This document shows, one piece after another, positions 62,622-64,000 of a stretch of DNA of 64,000 nt. The notes beneath the pieces are model-generated. The model had not been told where the DNA came from. It searched no databases and worked only from the letters and a program-made list of their open reading frames with translations. Position 1 is the first letter of the stretch, and the number at the start of each line of letters is the position of its first letter. The position numbers and the translations under genes are program-made. This DNA comes from Roseivirga misakiensis (GTDB taxonomy: Bacteria > Bacteroidota > Bacteroidia > Cytophagales > Cyclobacteriaceae): positions 744,001 through 808,000 of the forward strand of contig NZ_MDGQ01000003.1 in the NCBI RefSeq assembly GCF_001747105.1, given 5' to 3'.

Positions 62622-63613
62622 GCAAATCGACGTTCGAGCACACTCATAAAAGCCTCCACTTCTTCGCTATCCATATCCCAGTCTGTATTATACTGATTAG
62701 CCCTATTCAAGGCATCCTGTAAGTCGATCGCTTGGTCAATGCTGGTAAAAGCTTCTTTCATTTTAGAATTATCTCCATCGAAAAGGTTATTCTGGAACAT
62801 AAACTTCTCATTCAGCGTGAGCGAGGACTCGATAGATTTATTAACCTTTCGCTGTAGTTTCTCAGCCAATGTCATCCCTTTTGTAGGTTGATCAAATTGA
62901 TCATTAATTGTCACGGGTCCATCAGCCACTTTTTCACTCGGTAATTCTTCCTCAATGGGTTGAGGCTGAGGTGCTGGTTCTTCCACAATTGGTACTTCGA
63001 CAACCTCTTCGATTGAATCGAATAGATCGCTTATTCTATTAGCGGCATTTAATTTATCCAGAAATTCAGGTACATCTACCACTTCCGTTTCACCATTTTC
63101 AATCGTTTCATAGGCTTGCAGTATGCTTGACTTGGTATCGAAATCGCCTATTCTATCCGTAAGACTTTTGAACAGTTCTCGATTGGTTTTTATGTATTTA
63201 AACTGAAGTTTAAAATCTTGCGGTCGCTCAATTCTATTTAAAATGCTTTCTAAGTAATCTTTTGGTTCAAAAGAGATCAGAATGGCATCTTCAATCGCCT
63301 GAGTGAGCAATGGCTCCAAATGCTCCTTATCTATGCTGATGTGATTCGAGAGCACGTTCATAAAACTTTTGAGCGCCTCTTTAACACGTTCGTGATTAAA
63401 ATCGAAATAAGGGCTCTCTAATCGTTCCACCTCATTTCGCCATTGGTTAAATAAGGAACGAATGATAAAAGAATTAACCTGACGTGAATTAGTCAAAGAA
63501 ATTAAGCGCTCACCGTCCATTTTACTATGAGACTGGTAGGCATGGTCAATTATATCAGCAGCAATTAATTTACTGATTTCTATAACTGCATGGTTCTTTA
63601 ACTTGTAGCGCAT
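62618..63613 (-). CDS. Conserved hypothetical protein with acidic proline-rich linker
   Basis: A 331-residue protein I do not recognise. The N-terminal half (about 1-190) is helical and charged with no membrane segment. An acidic, proline-rich linker follows near residues 205-230 (VPIVEEPAPQPQPIEEELP), then a helical C-terminal region with EKLQRKVNKSIESSLTLNEKFMFQNNLFDGD near 255-285. That last segment resembles short motifs seen at the end of several Bacteroidota proteins of unknown function. It is cytoplasmic by appearance. It converges on rodA with a four-base overlap and diverges from the ferredoxin gene. Confidence 0.7.
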   Translation of the reverse strand: MRYKLKNHAVIEISKLIAADIIDHAYQSHSKMDGERLISLTNSRQVNSFIIRSLFNQWRNEVERLESPYFDFNHERVKEALKSFMNVLSNHISIDKEHLEPLLTQAIEDAILISFEPKDYLESILNRIERPQDFKLQFKYIKTNRELFKSLTDRIGDFDTKSSILQAYETIENGETEVVDVPEFLDKLNAANRISDLFDSIEEVVEVPIVEEPAPQPQPIEEELPSEKVADGPVTINDQFDQPTKGMTLAEKLQRKVNKSIESSLTLNEKFMFQNNLFDGDNSKMKEAFTSIDQAIDLQDALNRANQYNTDWDMDSEEVEAFMSVLERRFA

Positions 63614-63728
63614 TGCTTATTTCTTTTGATTTGTAAATTACACGGGTTCGGCAAAAGGCCGGAAAAAGGAAGCCCCTTTTTGTATTGAAAATTCAACACC
63701 CAAAAGAACTCACGTCAAATTAAGCATA

Positions 63729-64000
63729 ATGCCCAAAATCCTAATTCGAAATCTGAACAATAAAACCATTTCTGCTAACGAAACCGACGCAACTATATTG
63801 GATATAATCCATTCTGAAAATATTGATTGGATGCATGCATGCGGTGGAAAAGGGAAATGCACTACCTGTAAAATGATCGTCCATTCGGGTTTATCATCCT
63901 TTGGACCTGATACTGAGCCAGAAACAAGATTAAGAGGCTTGGATCGTCTAGCCGAAAATGAAAGATTGGCTTGCCAATGCCAGCTCAAAGCGGATATTGA
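63729..64000 (+). CDS. 2Fe-2S ferredoxin, partial (runs off the right edge)
   Basis: An ATG at 63729 opens a frame with no stop before the window end, giving about 90 residues. The [2Fe-2S] plant-type pattern is Cys38-x5-Cys44-x2-Cys47 in HACGGKGKCTTC, and LACQC near residue 82 supplies the fourth Cys. The start PKILIRNLNNKTI and the IDWMHACGG run are ferredoxin-fold-like. It would carry electrons; the partner is unknown. It is divergent from the hypothetical gene at 63613. Confidence 0.85.
   Translation, partial: MPKILIRNLNNKTISANETDATILDIIHSENIDWMHACGGKGKCTTCKMIVHSGLSSFGPDTEPETRLRGLDRLAENERLACQCQLKADI

Noticed and set aside
63663-63681. Short hairpin (AAAAAGG, five-base loop, CCTTTTT) between two divergent genes
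   Set aside because: It resembles a terminator in shape but lies upstream of both genes and has a weak AT-rich stem.
63710-63988. Minus-strand open frame of 92 codons at the right end
   Set aside because: The plus strand here encodes a ferredoxin with all four Cys ligands; the minus frame has no domain.
1-64000. CRISPR arrays, rRNA, tRNA and insertion sequences
   Set aside because: No regularly spaced repeats, cloverleaf genes, transposase-like frames or terminal inverted repeats were noticed while reading; this was by eye, not a search.

Overview
The window reads as the chromosome of a Bacteroidota bacterium, most likely of the Cytophagales type. Several signs agree: promoter-like TAnnTTTG boxes, a UpxY/NusG-like antiterminator heading a polysaccharide locus, a CcmE with a CxxxY heme motif, a UbiA-family enzyme beside purN, and an mreBCD-mrdA-rodA cluster. 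The genus cannot be fixed from the sequence alone. No rRNA, tRNA, insertion sequence or CRISPR array was seen, and no gene-free stretch exceeds 300 bases; the longest gap in the polysaccharide locus is about 0.2 kb.

Bases 1 to about 47,000 are a very large surface or exopolysaccharide locus, almost all on the minus strand. Read in the direction of transcription it has three parts. (1) 47,014 to 39,744: a tight operon of sulfate activation (cysC, cysD, cysN, cysQ) followed by UDP-sugar genes (UDP-HexNAc 6-dehydrogenase, UDP-uronate epimerase, WbpE-like aminotransferase). (2) 39,601 to 10,753: a winged-helix regulator and UpxY-like antiterminator, then a complete Wzx/Wzy-type system. This holds an SLBB exporter, Wzz, Wzx, Wzy and a sugar transferase, with sugar-nucleotide enzymes for GDP-L-fucose, a 2,3-diacetamido uronic acid, and a dTDP-deoxy-aminosugar built through an NDP-hexose 2,3-dehydratase. 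Glycosyltransferases, a formyltransferase, a deacetylase, an FkbM methyltransferase, a glutaminase-PseA/WbpG-like fusion and a Wzi-like barrel complete it. (3) 10,558 to 1: a second complete set (sugar transferase, SLBB exporter, Wzz, Wzx, epimerase, glycosyltransferase, Wzy) that runs off the left edge. One methyltransferase gene (1652-2380) lies on the opposite strand inside part 3.

The enzyme content predicts at least one unusual polymer. dTDP-4-keto-6-deoxyglucose (RmlA, RmlB) would be dehydrated at C2/C3, reduced, aminated and N-formylated or N-acetylated. RmlC and RmlD are absent here, so rhamnose is not the evident product. WbpA/B/D/E-like enzymes would give UDP-GlcNAc3NAcA, which the WbpG/PseA-like fusion could convert to an acetamidino sugar. 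The linked PAPS-forming genes suggest sulfation, but no sulfotransferase or PAPS reductase was seen.

Bases 47,068 to 62,621 are plus-strand housekeeping genes: cytochrome c maturation (ccmB, ccmC, a small CcmD-like gene, ccmE, ccmF), an exported class V aminotransferase-fold protein, a DUF2520-type Rossmann protein, a UbiA prenyltransferase overlapping purN, purH, and the rod-shape cluster mreB-mreC-mreD-mrdA-rodA. A minus-strand conserved gene of unknown function and the start of a 2Fe-2S ferredoxin end the window.
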